Below, piece by piece: positions 32,160 through 43,275 of a DNA stretch of 64,000 bases. Numbering within the stretch: position 1 is the stretch's first letter; each line of letters begins with the position of its first letter. Origin of the DNA: Symbiodinium microadriaticum (taxonomy: Eukaryota; Sar; Dinophyceae; Suessiales; Symbiodiniaceae); contig LSRX01000132.1 of the NCBI GenBank assembly GCA_001939145.1, forward strand, positions 493,950-557,949. Reading direction: 5' to 3'. The notes below the pieces were generated by a model that was given only the letters and a program-made list of their open reading frames with translations, was not told the origin of the DNA and did no database searches. The position numbers and the translations under genes were made by a program.

Positions 32160-32666
32160 TTTGAATACGGCTTAGTTGCTGAGTTCATCATAAGCCCAGA
32201 AAAGCGTACACTGTCAGCTCTTTAGGGGATCATATTACCCCCAAAAAGTGTGAAGTGTACTCATTCAGCTACTAAGAAGGTCTCTTCATAAGTCTTCATA
32301 GGCTCTAATTGAGGTTTGATGACGGCTTCAGGCTGTGATTCGGGCTTTGGGGCCTTGCCGGAAGGTTCTTTCAAGGCTTATCTGTCTTCTCTTAAAGCTT
32401 TTAAAGGTCAAATGGAGGGTCTTTGGCTTTGGGTTTGGAGGTCTGAGGGTTTCATTAAGGTTTAGGGTCTACGGTTTAGGGTTTAGGGGTTTCGTGTTCG
32501 GAGTTTAGGGTCTCATGGGCTTGGGTTGAAGGCGTCAACCCGTGGACCCTAAACCGTGGCTCCAGGGACAAGGAGACCCCAAACCCATAGGACTCAGTGA
32601 TGTGTCAGTGCCTAGACCCTGTGGGGCTTAGGGGATTTGGGTTTTTTGCGGGTTTAGGGTTAATGT
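32160..32666. other. Spacer, no gene recognised
   Basis: Degenerate TTTAGGG at 32455-32515; otherwise unique. Confidence 0.5.
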
Positions 32667-32770
32667 GGGCAGTTCTCTAAAATAGTGCCCTTTCGGGTGG
32701 TCCTTTTTTATAAGGGTGCCGTACTTTATTTGGGACCTAAACAGGGGACCCTAATCTAGAGAACTACCCA
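32667..32770 (+). mobile_element. B-family inverted-repeat element, copy 4
   Basis: GGGCAGTTCTCTAAAATAG at the left, CTAGAGAACTACCCA at the right, forward core TAAGGGTGCCGTACTTTATT. Confidence 0.9.
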
Positions 32771-33295
32771 TGTGGTACTTTGCACATAAAAAAGGCCCTA
32801 CTGTCGGGACCTCGAGGGCCCGCTTCTCTGCATGACGAGCTCCCGTGTTTTTTAGGACCCTGACTAAGAAACCCTGGGCCTTTATTCGGGTTTAGAGTTT
32901 ATGGTTTAGGGTTTGGGGCAACATGATTCGTAATGTTTTTGGGGTTGTAGGGACAGGGTTTCTCAATCAGGTTCCTACAGCATCTTTCTGTCGACCTGCC
33001 AGCACGGTCGACTGTCAGACAGCATGTGTGTCTGAATGTGCTGCTTGTGCATCCATCTATCTATCTGCATGTGTGCGATCAGTGCATGCACATCTGCGCG
33101 GTACTAGGAAAACCAAGCCAAACCGGAAAACCCAGAATCTAAAACAACTCAACCCCCAAATCCGAGCGAGCACCTAGCTAGACAAAGAAACAAACCATTC
33201 CTTTGCCCCGGACATCCTACACTCGTCTAAAACCCAAAGACACCTGAACCCCAAAACCTTAATCTTGAACTTCAACTCCTAAACCCCTGAACCGT
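32771..33295. other. No gene recognised
   Basis: An 84-codon plus-strand frame (32923-33177) has a cysteine-rich middle (CQTACVSECAACAS) but no family match. Not called. Confidence 0.4.
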
Positions 33296-33299
33296 AACC

Positions 33300-33395
33300 C
33301 CTAAACTTTATATTGGGGTTTAGGGTTTAGGGTTTAGGGGCTTAGGGGTTTAGGGCTTATAGGGCATAGACCCTAAACCCTGCAAACCCTAATCT
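33300..33395. repeat. TTTAGGG tract then short CCCTAAA
   Basis: TTTAGGG at 33315-33365 followed at once by CCCTAAA at 33370-33392, so the two orientations meet within a few bases. Confidence 0.85.
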
Positions 33396-33496
33396 GGCCT
33401 CACTGTGTAGCCGGGTCAGGAGTGGCAGCAGTGGCCAACCAGAGAGCAACAGTTGCACCAAGAGCAAGACGAGAGGTCTTCCAACTTGGAGCACGT

Positions 33497-33533
33497 ACCT
33501 TAGGGTTTAGGGTATAGGGTTTAGGGACCTTAG
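33497..33533 (+). repeat. Short TTTAGGG tract between 7-base direct repeats
   Basis: ACCTTAG at 33497-33503 and 33527-33533 flank about three telomere units. Related sequence CAACTTGGAGCAC precedes a similar site without the tract at 34038-34062. Confidence 0.75.
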
Positions 33534-33692
33534 AGTGCATAGTAAACCCCCAGAAAGTTGGAACATGGATTTGAGAGGATTTGTGCTAGCATCCCTTATT
33601 GTTTACCTTATGGGCATGAGGCTTAGAATCTTCCAACTGTATGGCTGCTACTATCTAGCTGACAGGGTTTAAGACTTTAGGCTTTAGTCTTT

Positions 33693-33797
33693 GACCAGTT
33701 CTCTAAATTAGCGTCCCTTTTTTGGGTCCCCCCAATATAGTACGGCACCCTTATAAAAAGGATCCCCAAAAGGGACCCTATTTTAGAGAACTACCCA
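33693..33797 (-). mobile_element. B-family inverted-repeat element, copy 5
   Basis: ACCAGTTCTCTAAATTAGCG at the left, TTTTAGAGAACTACCC at the right, reversed core CCCCAATATAGTACGGCACC. Confidence 0.9.
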
Positions 33798-34680
33798 TAT
33801 AGGGGTTGAGCATCGGGGCTAGGATGGGTCGGTTAGGCCTTTCAACTTGGAGCACCTCCCTTAGGCTGTCGGGGCTCCGGGGGTCAGGGCTATTAGGGTT
33901 TAGGGCTTAGGGTTCAGGGTGTAGGGTCTACGGTTTAGGGTTTAGGAATGCAGGGTTTGGGTTCAAAGATTCAGGGTTTAGGTTTATATAGTAGGGGTGA
34001 ATGTGACGTGTAAAGGGCCTAGGGTTTCAGCGTTAGGTCTTCTAACTTGGAGCACGTACCTGGGTGTAGGGTTCAAGGTTAGAAGGACCTGGTACGGCTG
34101 TCGTCGGTTCGTTAAGCTTTTGAACTTGGGCGTGCCAGGGTAGTGCTGCGAGGTGCTGCGATTTCCAACAAGCCATATAAACCCCCTGAATCGGTACATC
34201 GCTATTGAATACAAACAAGCTCCGACGCGCCACTCCGGGGCCCTGAACCGTAAACCCTAAACCCTGAACCCCTAACCCTAAACGACTAACCGTGATCCGG
34301 GACACCTCTTCGCCGTGATGTAGAGCTGGCGTTGAAGCTGCCGGCTCGGTTCATCTCTGCCTCTCACGTTGTTGGATCCGTTTTTTTGCCCTCCAAACGG
34401 CCACAGGGTTCCCAGAAGGATTCCGATTCCTATAAGGGCTGAACAGCATGTGTAAGAATTGACAAGGTTGAAGACCCCTCCACCCTGAAGTGAACCCTCA
34501 GGCCCTAAGCCATAGCCTTTAAATCTGTAAGCCGGTAAACCCCAAACCGCAACTCCCAAACCCTAAACTCACTGGGACGACTTAGACCAGAAGGCGCGTG
34601 CCGAAAAAGCAAAAACCGATCCACATCTATCCACACAAGCTGCTCGTCACAAGGCGGGGTTCTCGCTACAGTCAGGGGCT
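33798..34680. other. Spacer with a dispersed 25-base motif
   Basis: AACTTGGAGCAC occurs at 33842-33853 and 34038-34049 as well as 33484, each followed by CGTACCT or CTCCCTT. Degenerate TTTAGGG at 33890-33950; CCCTAAA at 34246-34285. No gene recognised. Confidence 0.55.
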
Positions 34681-34689
34681 TCTTCTTCC

Positions 34690-34805
34690 CTAAACCCTAA
34701 ACCCTGAAACCCTAAACCCTAAACCCTGAAACCCTAAACCCTGAAACCCTAAACCCTGAAACCCTAAACCCTGAAACCCTAAACCCTGAAACCCTGAAAC
34801 CCAAA
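34690..34805 (-). repeat. CCCTAAACCCTGAAA array
   Basis: A regular 15-base unit (CCCTAAA plus CCCTGAAA) repeated about seven times, distinct from the 21-base pattern at 17405. Confidence 0.93.
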
Positions 34806-34880
34806 CCTTCCAGGACATATCCGAAAGGGCTCGAGCTCTTCCAGAACCCAGGACCCTGGAGAACACAAACGAGCCCTCTT

Positions 34881-35020
34881 TTAGGGTTTAGGGTTTCGGG
34901 AACTTAGGGTTTAGGGAACTTAGGGTTTAGGGAACTTGCGGGCTTTAGGCTTTAGGGAACTTAGGGCTTTAGGGTTTGGGGATTTAGGGTTTAGGGTTTT
35001 AAGGCTTAGGGCTTTACGGG
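34881..35020 (+). repeat. TTTAGGGAACTTAGGG array
   Basis: TTTAGGG units alternate with AACTTAGGG spacers, then decay into CTTTAGGG variants. Confidence 0.88.
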
Positions 35021-35026
35021 AAGCCC

Positions 35027-35092
35027 AATACCCCTTAATTAAGGAATATACCTGAAATTATAGGGGCCTTAATATTATGATTTAAAGTATAT
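35027..35092. mobile_element. A-family element, right arm missing
   Basis: GCCCAATACCCCTTAATTAA, then GGAATATACC, then GGGGCCTTAATATTATGATT match the copy at 28508, but the sequence breaks off after GTATATTCC. A 3' truncated copy. Confidence 0.8.
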
Positions 35093-35464
35093 TCCTGGGT
35101 AGGGTGTACTCTACACCCCAGCCAGGGAGCTTACAATGCAGCTAGCTTTGGAAGCAGGTGATGTGAGCAACTACCCCCCACCCCCCCCCCCCAAAGCTAT
35201 AACCCCCCAAAACCGTTTAACCCCAGACTTCCCGAAAACACGTAAGGTTTAGGGTTTAGGGTTTAGGGTTTTGTCAACAAACAAATCCCAAAACCACAAA
35301 AACTTTCGTCCAGTGTTCTCGGCTCCTACTGTAGTCCTACTGCTTCAAAGAAGTCGGCTTATGTCCTAGTTTTAGGGCCTTGACCCTTAACCCTAAACCG
35401 TTTTCTAATGGGAGTGCCAGCACCAAGAAGCCCGAACCCTGCAGGCCGAAGCGCCCGCTGCACT
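35093..35464. other. Spacer, no gene recognised
   Basis: C13 homopolymer at 35180-35193; TTTAGGG at 35247-35273. Confidence 0.55.
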
Positions 35465-35880
35465 GGCCCTGCACCCTAAACCCTCAGCCCTAGACTCTTA
35501 GACCAAAACCCCTCCAAACCCTAATCCCTAAACCCTAAAAATCCCTAAACCCTATAAACCCTAATCCCTAAACCCCAAGCCCCAACAGTCTTGAGAGCCT
35601 TGATTCGAGAGGCGGCCTGTGCCAGCGGCGATGGCAGCCACCACCGAGGAGGCGCGGCCCGCTAAGCAGCCCTGGTCTGGAGCTGAAAAGGATATCCGTT
35701 GAGTTTAGGCTTGAGGGCTTTCAGGGTTTAGGAGTTTAGGGTTTTAGGGTTTAGGGTTTAGGGGTTTAGGGTTTAGGGGTTTAGGGTTTGGGGTTTAGGG
35801 TCTGGGCAGCTAAGCCGTAAACCCGGCACCGCTAAACCCTAAACCCTAAACCCAAAATAAAACCCTACTTTGAAACCCTA
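35465..35880. repeat. Telomere-like cluster, mixed orientation
   Basis: CCCTAAA at 35475-35580, TTTAGGG at 35722-35805 and CCCTAAA at 35834-35880. Confidence 0.88.
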
Positions 35881-37224
35881 AACATCCTGAAAGGAAACCT
35901 TGGTAGAGAAACCCTTAAAGAAACCCTTGCAGCAACCCTCAAAGGAACTCTTGAAAGGAACCGAAGGTCTGCATCAGGGCTCCTCGTCCTTGGTCTCCCC
36001 GGGCAATGCCGTCCTCGCGCTTAGAGGCAACGTGTTGAGGCTGGTCAATTGCGGTGTACGTTGGTTATGTGATTTTTGGTGGTTTAGCTTGGCTTTTTCG
36101 AGTTTGGGCCAAGTCGTTGGGGCTTCAAAAGCGAGGGCAAAGACGCAGAAGCGGTGTCTGAAGAGTCCAAACGGCATCACAGTCACCAGACAAGACCACC
36201 AAAAACTTCACAGCGCATCGTCAGCCGGAGCACACCAAGTAGCACCACCACCGCCACACCACCACCATCATCACCATCCTCAGCAGCACCGATCAGAACG
36301 CACTCGACCGAGTGAATGTCGTACATCTGAACAAAACTCTGTGGCCTTCTGCTTTGACCACGCTGAATCTCCGTAGCCCCGGAAGAACAACACTTCACCC
36401 CGAAGGACACCGAACAGGAATGTTCCCTTAAAACACGGTCCGCAAAAAAAAACAGACTAAGGTTTGCGGGGTTCGTATTGTTGTACCTGTGAATGAACCC
36501 GAAGGCAGGCGCTGCTTACTAATATTACGAGTACTCTGTGCTAACACGTCTTCTTCCGAAGACCTTAAACCTCGAACGTCTTTTCGACAGTCGTTGTGAA
36601 TCTGCCGAAAGAGTGGAACACCATACCAGAAACATGCCATGAGGACCAGAAAGGCGCGATCACTGTCACATAAGAACGGCCCTGAAATGTTGAGGGAAAA
36701 CACGTGTCGCAACTAGTTGAACTTTTTTGTCAAGACTAACCCTAAACCCTAAACCCACGCCATGTTAGCACCCACGACTCGCACTGCAACCAGGATGACC
36801 ACGACAACCAGGACAACAACAGCCAGGACCAAGCGGTTTAGGGTTTAAGGGTTAAGGGTTTAGGGTTAATTAACACTAGTACTCTCTTCACTTCTAACGG
36901 AAGAACCCGACAGTGCTACCACAATGTTTGGTGCAAACAGAAAACCCCTTGCGAGAGACAACCCCTGCGATGTTTCTTGCAATACCGTCATGAAGCCCTG
37001 AACGCTACACCCTAAGCCCTAAGCCCTTTGTAAACTCCTAAACCCTGATTCCTTGGAAATCCTAACTCCTACATTCTCTACGCTGAAACCCTCGGCACCT
37101 CAATGCTGCCCCCCCCAAACCCAAAAACCCCTAAACCTAGGCTCCTGGCTCGCGTGCCCCTCGGCGCCGGTGCCGGGCAAAGCGCCGGGGCACGCAGGGC
37201 GGAACAAAGGCGTTGAGCGACCTA
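35881..37224. other. Mostly unique sequence, no gene recognised
   Basis: CAC/CAT trinucleotide run at 36240-36285, which yields poly-histidine when translated. Open frames of up to 158 codons (35900-36376) have no motif. Short CCCTAAA and TTTAGGG tracts at 36738-36757 and 36836-36866. Confidence 0.45.
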
Positions 37225-37350
37225 CCGGTTCAGGGTTTGGGGGGTTTGGGGGTTTAGGGGTTTAGGGCTTTAGGGGTTTAGGGTTTAGGGGTTTAGGGGT
37301 TTAGGGGTTTAGGGTTTATGGTTGAGGGTTTAGGGTTTAGGGTTGAGGGT
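37225..37350 (+). repeat. TTTAGGG/TTTAGGGG array
   Basis: About sixteen units, many with four Gs. Confidence 0.92.
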
Positions 37351-37914
37351 GCGGGGCTCCTTAAAATTAAAGTGATCTACATGGTGTTACCGGGTTTCCA
37401 TCAGGGAGGAATGGGTTTTAAGGTGTAAGGATTCAGCCTTGGTTAATTGGTTAACTCAAAAGGAAATTGATGCACAATGAAAGGCCCAACTTGAACAAGA
37501 GTGTTACATGTGTACATTAAGATCGACATGGTTGCTTCAACCAGGTTGAAGAAGTCAGGAGTTGGAAGGATTCTGGGGCAACAGCAGTCAGGTTACGACC
37601 TGCACCGAGGTTGATGGCGACTTGGAGAACACGTCCGTGGGGCTTGAAGCCAGCGGAAGCTCAACCACTACAAAAAGGCAGTGTGCAAGAAGCTTATGCA
37701 GCTGAATCTGAGTGTTTTCTAGCTACATTGTCTGGATTTAATGTATATATGTTGTTCAGAGATATCGAGTTGTGTTCTCTCCCGGAAGCTCACGTTCCAT
37801 CGTCTCCGCCCGCTCGGCCTGTTGACCTCTTCCTGAAGATCCGCCATTTGCCGTTTCAGGTGCCAGTTCTCCGCGAGGGCGAGCTGAAAGGTCACGAGGC
37901 CAGGTCGTGCACAT
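37351..37914. other. Telomere-free unique stretch
   Basis: A minus-strand frame at about 37520-37660 reads GFKPHGRVLQVAINLGAGRN and has coding-like composition, but it is short and unrecognised. Not called as a gene. Confidence 0.35.
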
Positions 37915-37980
37915 TAGGGGTTCAGGGTTTAGGGCTTATAGGGTTTAGGGTATAGGGTTTAGGGGTTCAGGGTTTAGGGA
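37915..37980 (+). repeat. TTTAGGG tract
   Basis: Eight units with TATAGGG and TTCAGGG variants. Confidence 0.85.
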
Positions 37981-40339
37981 GCTATCAACCGGTTGCATTC
38001 TCAACAGCAGCGTGAATGTTTGCTTTGCTGACCTGGCTCCCAAATGTCGCTGTACCTTGGCTAGACACACATCAATCGGTACAGGGTTTATGGCTTGGGG
38101 ATTAGGTAGGGTTTCAGAGATCAGGTTGCTCCTTGCTTATTAGAGTGGAGTGGGGCGATTCATACTTTCCGATGTTGGAAGAATTTCAATTATTTACTTG
38201 TGGGAGGGGGTGCCGGCCGTCGCAAATTGCACAGGGCTCAGCACCCAGAACAGGGTTTCGGGGTACTTGATGCGATTATCATAATCATAAGAAGCTCCGA
38301 CGTAGCAACCCGACGACCGCAAACTGTCAAAGCCTAAACCCTGAACCCTTAAACCGTAGACCCTGGACATCCCTGGACCCTGGAGCTTGAGATGGCCGCA
38401 AGATTTCGGTATTCAACGGTCCAAGCTACATACTATCTGGGTGCGTGGACCACGTGAGGGACCCCCGGTAAGGGACATCTTTGTTTATGTATGGTGTTAC
38501 GGGCTTCTTCGGGCTTATCTAGTATAGAATCCACAGAGTACGCCTTTAATTAAACCATGTGCAATAAGCATACGACACTTTTCTACACACAGGGCTTGAA
38601 CATACGGTCGCGGTAGCAATCAACATGACGACTGTACACGTTTACATAAACTCCTACATATGGTACGATGCAAAACAACATCTAGGTCTAGGGTTCCGGG
38701 TTTAAAGTATAAGGCTTAATGGAACGAGGGTTTATTAATATGCTGATAATTCAAGCGGTCATGGGCAATACCGGCGCTAAGTGATTTATTCAAGGCCACT
38801 AGCAGCTAGCAGGGATTATATACAGTTGCCAGTACCCCTAGAACAAAACGGAACTATACACTCACCCATCTTCCGAAAGAGACCTATCATCAACATCCCA
38901 AACATAAACCATTCGGCAAACATGAGTCAGAGTTTCCTACACCTTCTAAGCTTTTTTAAACCCAAAACACTAAAAGCCTTACACCCTAGCCACGGTTCGC
39001 AGTCCGTCTGCTCACCTCGCGCTCTTCACGGCCGGTGAGTCCCAAGGCAAAGCTTTGCGCGCTGCAATGCAACCTGGTCCATTGGGCGGTTAAGGTAGGG
39101 TGTAGGTTCAGGGATTCAGGGTTTTAGGGTTACGGGTTTCGGGGTTTAGACTTTACGGGTGCCAAGCTTATTCAAAGGCGGCTTAAAGATTTGGGTTCAA
39201 GGTTCAAGCTTCCATCGTTTTTGACAAGTTCTACTTTCATTTACACCATCATTGCAATATCACCTGCGACAAAGAGTGCCCGTGCAAAAGAACGGCAAAT
39301 GTCCGTTAACACTCGAAGTTTTAAGTTTACGGGTTTGGAATTTCAGTCTGTCGAAGAGTAGGTTCAGGGACCTGAATCGGAGCGCAGGGGTTTATTCGGA
39401 TGTGGGCCAACAGAGGGTCTTATTCTCAACGTGTTACGAGTTTAAAGTTCAACGGATCCTTCAAGGGTTCCTTTAAGGGATTTACAAGGGCTCCACACGA
39501 GGTTCAAGCACAAGGTGTGCACATGTCACCACCGACACCGGGTGTTCGACACAAGCAAATATGTTTCTCAGTCTGCACAAATGACTCGGATGTAAAATGA
39601 CGTTCAAGATGCGACATCAATGTAGTTGTCGCCCGAGAACCCTGCTGCAACGTCTGATTGTATGCGCATTTTTGGCTATGTGACGCGACATCCACACAAC
39701 GAAGGCCGGTTCCGTTCTGCACATGCATATTGGGGGGAAAGTGTCGCTCGCGTTCGCCGACGCGCTGAAAACCCCACTCCCCAAGCTCTGACCCGAATCC
39801 TAACCCATTCCGAGAAGACTACTCCATCCAGCCAGCTTGCAAAATTGGAAAGGACGATCGTGCTCACAAAAGGCGAATGCAACACAACATTTACCTAAAG
39901 CTCCGGCAAGGCCATGCAATGAGATCTCGCTGGCGGCATGTATGCCATGCAAGAATGCTGCCACTACTGCCACTTAGCTTACTTAACTTGCACGCACGCA
40001 AGGCCTTCAACCAGAGCTTCACGAAGAGTACAACACTGGCTCCATCCACTGGCTACCGCACCCCGATCTGGTAACAGTTTTATGTTTAGCACAGCAATAT
40101 TGCCTGACTAGTACTTACTTGTATCACAGCCCGTAGTAGTGCAGCAATCTGCCAAGGTGTCATAAAGAGACATGGTACTTGTGTAGGATATGAGGGTCGC
40201 AGGACAATGCGAGACAATGAAAAATGACCACATCATTGTACAGCAATATGGCTGCATACTGCCATGGTTGCCTAAAAATGGCGCCAGAACCTGAACGGTG
40301 GTAGGTTACATCCTCCTTAAATAAATCATGTTCCAAGTC
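37981..40339. other. Telomere-poor region, no gene recognised
   Basis: Over two kilobases with almost no TTTAGGG. Open frames of 65-93 codons at 38781, 39252, 39626 and 39877 (plus) lack known motifs. Composition differs from the repeat-rich flanks, so undetected exons are possible. Confidence 0.4.
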
Positions 40340-40366
40340 GTGTACACATACACATACATATACATG

Positions 40367-40408
<42 letters not shown>

Positions 40409-40445
40409 CACATACACATACACATACACATATGTGTGTGTTTGA
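40340..40445. repeat. (ACATAT)n / (ACACAT)n microsatellite
   Basis: Same motif class as 1-116; a TG run closes it at 40434-40441. Confidence 0.95.
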
Positions 40446-40564
40446 ATATATCTGTATATATCTGTGTTTGTGTGTCTATGCGATAGCTCTATCAGGAGCC
40501 AGGCTACAGGCAAAGGCCTTGAAATTGCAAGTCGAAACCCGAAACACTGCAAGCTAGGGTCTAG

Positions 40565-40690
40565 GCTTAGGTTTAGGGTTTAGGGTCTAGCCGGAGGCTC
40601 AAGCTGAGGTACCCATAAACCCAAACTTCCACCCGAATCATAGGTCCGAAACGGTTTAGGGTTTAGGGTTTGAGGTTTAGGGTTTAGGAT
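40565..40690 (+). repeat. Short TTTAGGG tracts
   Basis: 40567-40588 and 40652-40690, with unique DNA between. Confidence 0.75.
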
Positions 40691-41314
40691 ACCAGAAACC
40701 TGCAAAAATCGAAGACGCCAAGCCAGCGAACAGTTGCTGCTTGCTGCGGTTGGCGCCCAACAGTAGCACAAAAGCAAAAAAGTGGATCGGGACATCCCAT
40801 ATAAAAAACCCTTATCATAACATAAACCCAGGTAAGGTAGGGATTTCCTCGCAGACTGTATATTATAATGCTTATGTCACGGCTTATGTCCTTTGTCCCT
40901 CAAAGGGACTGTTGGGTGCTGTTGCATGGTTCTACAGCCCAACCCTATCTCGAAAGTCCTACATCCCTTGCGCAGACCATTGATTGATAACGTAGAGGCC
41001 CAATAAGTACCAACACTATTCTTTAGGGCTCCTTCTTATAACTATAGTACAATATAAACCCTAAACGCTGTTCTAATGACTAAGGCCCTTATATGACCCC
41101 GCTACCACAGAAGGCATCCTGAACCTAATCGTTACGGGTCTGAATGTCAATGTGGATGGCGGGGGCAACTCTTCACCGCCTGGCATGTTCCGGGCTTCAA
41201 GGTCGAGCCAGTTTAGGTTTTAGGGCTTAGTTTCCCAAGCCCGTGTCAAGTAGCAGGGTTGAGGGCTTTAGCGTATAGGATGGCTTAGGGCTTTAAGGTT
41301 CTAGGCTTCGGTGC
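40691..41314. other. No gene recognised
   Basis: Unique sequence; an 80-codon plus-strand frame at 40741-40983 has no motif. Confidence 0.4.
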
Positions 41315-41413
41315 TTGGGGTTTAAGGTTGAGGGTTCTAGACTTTGGTGTTTAGGGTTTGGGGTTGAGGGTTTTAGGCCTTGGTGTTCAGGGTTTAGGGT
41401 GAGGGCTTTAGGC

Positions 41414-41490
41414 TTTATAGAAATTGTTAAGGGTTTGGGTGCCAATAACGTTTCGACCGAAACGTGTTGGGCAGCTTTTTTGGAAACATA
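41414..41490 (+). repeat. H repeat, copy 1
   Basis: TTTATAGAAATTGTTAAGGG, then TTTGGGTGCCAATAACG, then TTTCGACCGAAACGTGTTGG. Preceded by degenerate TTTAGGG sequence (41315-41412). Other copies are at 41603 and 60569. Confidence 0.88.
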
Positions 41491-41543
41491 TTTTGCAGGG
41501 GCTTGGGGGATCTGGGCTGAGACTGGGCTGGGAACCTAAGAAG

Positions 41544-41565
41544 GTTGGGCTGGGCTGGGCTGGGC
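41544..41565 (+). repeat. (GGGCT)n at gap edge
   Basis: Four or five GGGCT units run into the N gap. A longer diverged GGGCT tract lies at 41840-41920, beyond the gap. Confidence 0.9.
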
Positions 41566-41602
41566 NNNNNNNNNNNNNNNNNNNNNNNNNNNNNNNNNNN
41601 NN
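41566..41602. other. Assembly gap (37 N)
   Basis: The gap joins a GGGCT run to a second H repeat copy, so both sides are repeats and the junction may be a misjoin or collapsed duplication. Confidence 1.
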
Positions 41603-41673
41603 TAGGGTTTATAGAAATTGTTAAGGGTTTGGGTGCCAATAAGTTTTGGGCGAAACTTTTTTTTTTTGGAACC
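41603..41673 (+). repeat. H repeat, copy 2
   Basis: TAGGGTTTATAGAAATTGTT, then GGGTGCCAATAAGTTTTGGG, then CGAAAC and a poly-T run. It is closely related to copy 1 only 190 bases away. Confidence 0.88.
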
Positions 41674-41839
41674 ACCGTAGATAAAATGAAGATCGGAGAG
41701 GTTTGAGCCCTCTTTTGTCAAATCATGCTCCAAAGAACGTTGCAAATCAAACTGAAGCAATGTGTCCACTTGTCCAAGATCATGAGAAAAGCGCCTACAT
41801 CATCTTTGCGATGAGGCCATGCAAACTAGCGGGCATGGC

Positions 41840-41920
41840 TAGAGGGCTGGGCTGGCTGGGCTGGGCTGGGGGGCTGGGCTTGGGTGGGCTGGGCCAAGGG
41901 TGGGCTGGGCTGGTTGGGCT
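41840..41920 (+). repeat. Diverged GGGCTGGGCT tract
   Basis: About fourteen GGGCT or GGCT units with short interruptions. Confidence 0.9.
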
Positions 41921-42789
41921 TTGAGGAACCCTGCGTTTCGAGTTTGAAAGAACGCTCGATCCGAGCAACTTCGATCCTACGAACCACCGCGCTGGGGTGG
42001 AGGCTCGCTTCCGTGTCTTGTGTGCGTTCCGCGCACAGCCCTGAGAGCAGCGAAGCGTACAACCCGAATGTTCACAACATCCGCATCCTACCACGGAGCA
42101 ACTGAGCACAGAACACGACCGCAGCCAACCGCCACGGCATCCTGCTGCGAGCAGCTTCAACGCTGAGGATTACTGGCATCGATAAGCGGACACTGCTTGC
42201 ATGCCTGCAAATCGTCCAGATAGCGAGACACCTGTCACACCAAGTCAAAGCAGGCCAAACCGAGAGATTACGAGCTTGGCCAGAAGGACCCCATGACTAG
42301 CAACTGCACGCAGCCAAGCTTGCAGCCTCAACGCTTTCGATGCCGGCCTCAGAGCATGATCCCCTGCAGAAAGAAAGGAGCCACGCGAGAGCCTCTTGTA
42401 CTGTGCCGCGAACCCACCAAAAGAGCTCCCATTCCTGTCAAGCTTGGCAAGACATCACTCCAAGGAGCCCTCGCATCCCAAGATCGCTTGCTACCACGAA
42501 ATGAGAGTGAACACCAGACCATTGCCTCCAACACCTTCCGGCGCCGTCGGAAAACCTCGGGACAGCGAGTGAGCAAACGATGCAAGATGTACTAGCAGCG
42601 AAGCTCACTTAGTCAACTGTACTCAGTCCCGGGCGACACCAAGCCCAAACACGAGCAAAACAACCAACATCATGATAGCGAGGCTCAAGGAGGAAACGTA
42701 CAGACACGCACACTATAATACAAAACACTCAATAGATACCCTCTCAGCTTGCTGCACGCTGTCCTACAATGCTTGACTCTGCCAAAGGT
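41921..42789. other. Telomere-free, no gene recognised
   Basis: No TTTAGGG. A 100-codon plus-strand frame at 42293-42595 is basic and unrecognised; weak candidate only. Confidence 0.4.
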
Positions 42790-43108
42790 AGGGGCGTATT
42801 TAATTCGCCGCTTGCAGAGGTGCTTGATCTAGGCGTTCACGCATACTTAAGTACTAAATCTGTAACCCGGTAAACATGCTCACTGTCGATACTTGACCTT
42901 GAACCTTAGGGGGGCGGTGCATATCTAAGCGCCGCGTGCAGAGGTAGATGTACACACATACTTGACCCTGAGCCTTATCCAAACCGTAGCACTTGCGTAC
43001 TGCAGCATGAGTCGTCGTGCACTATTTGCAGGGAAGGTCCATGGATTCGCAACCGGTTGCGGAGGGGGGGGAGGGCGGGGCATATCTATATGCGCCGTGC
43101 GCAGACAT
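42790..43108 (+). repeat. Three diverged copies of a 36-base motif
   Basis: GGGGCGTATTTAATTCGCCG (42790), GGGCGGTGCATATCTAAGCG (about 42910) and GCGGGGCATATCTATATGCG (about 43075) are each followed by a CCG-TGCAGAG-type block. The first two are also linked by a shared ACTTGACCYTGARCCTTA segment. Confidence 0.7.
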
Positions 43109-43184
43109 ACTATCCAAACCGGCGGAACGTCAAGTGTTCCGGCAACCTCATAGCCCAACGACCCGGATCGTGATGAGATTACCA

Positions 43185-43275
43185 CACTCACACACACACA
43201 CATACACACATGCATTTACACGCAAACACACACACACACACACACAAAAAAAAAAACAACACACACACACAAACG
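43185..43275. repeat. (CA)n microsatellite with A10 interruption
   Basis: CACACA runs at 43188-43210, 43229-43245 and 43259-43272 separated by A-rich sequence. Confidence 0.95.

Noticed and set aside
36240..36290. Histidine-rich peptide from CAC/CAT repeats
   Set aside because: Simple-sequence translation within an otherwise motif-free frame.
41687..41703. AGATCGGAGAGG, resembling the Illumina adapter
   Set aside because: It departs from the adapter after AGATCGGA and is not at a contig edge, so probably genomic.
43185..43275. Regularly spaced repeats suggesting a CRISPR-like array
   Set aside because: It is a CA microsatellite; there are no unique spacers and the genome is eukaryotic.
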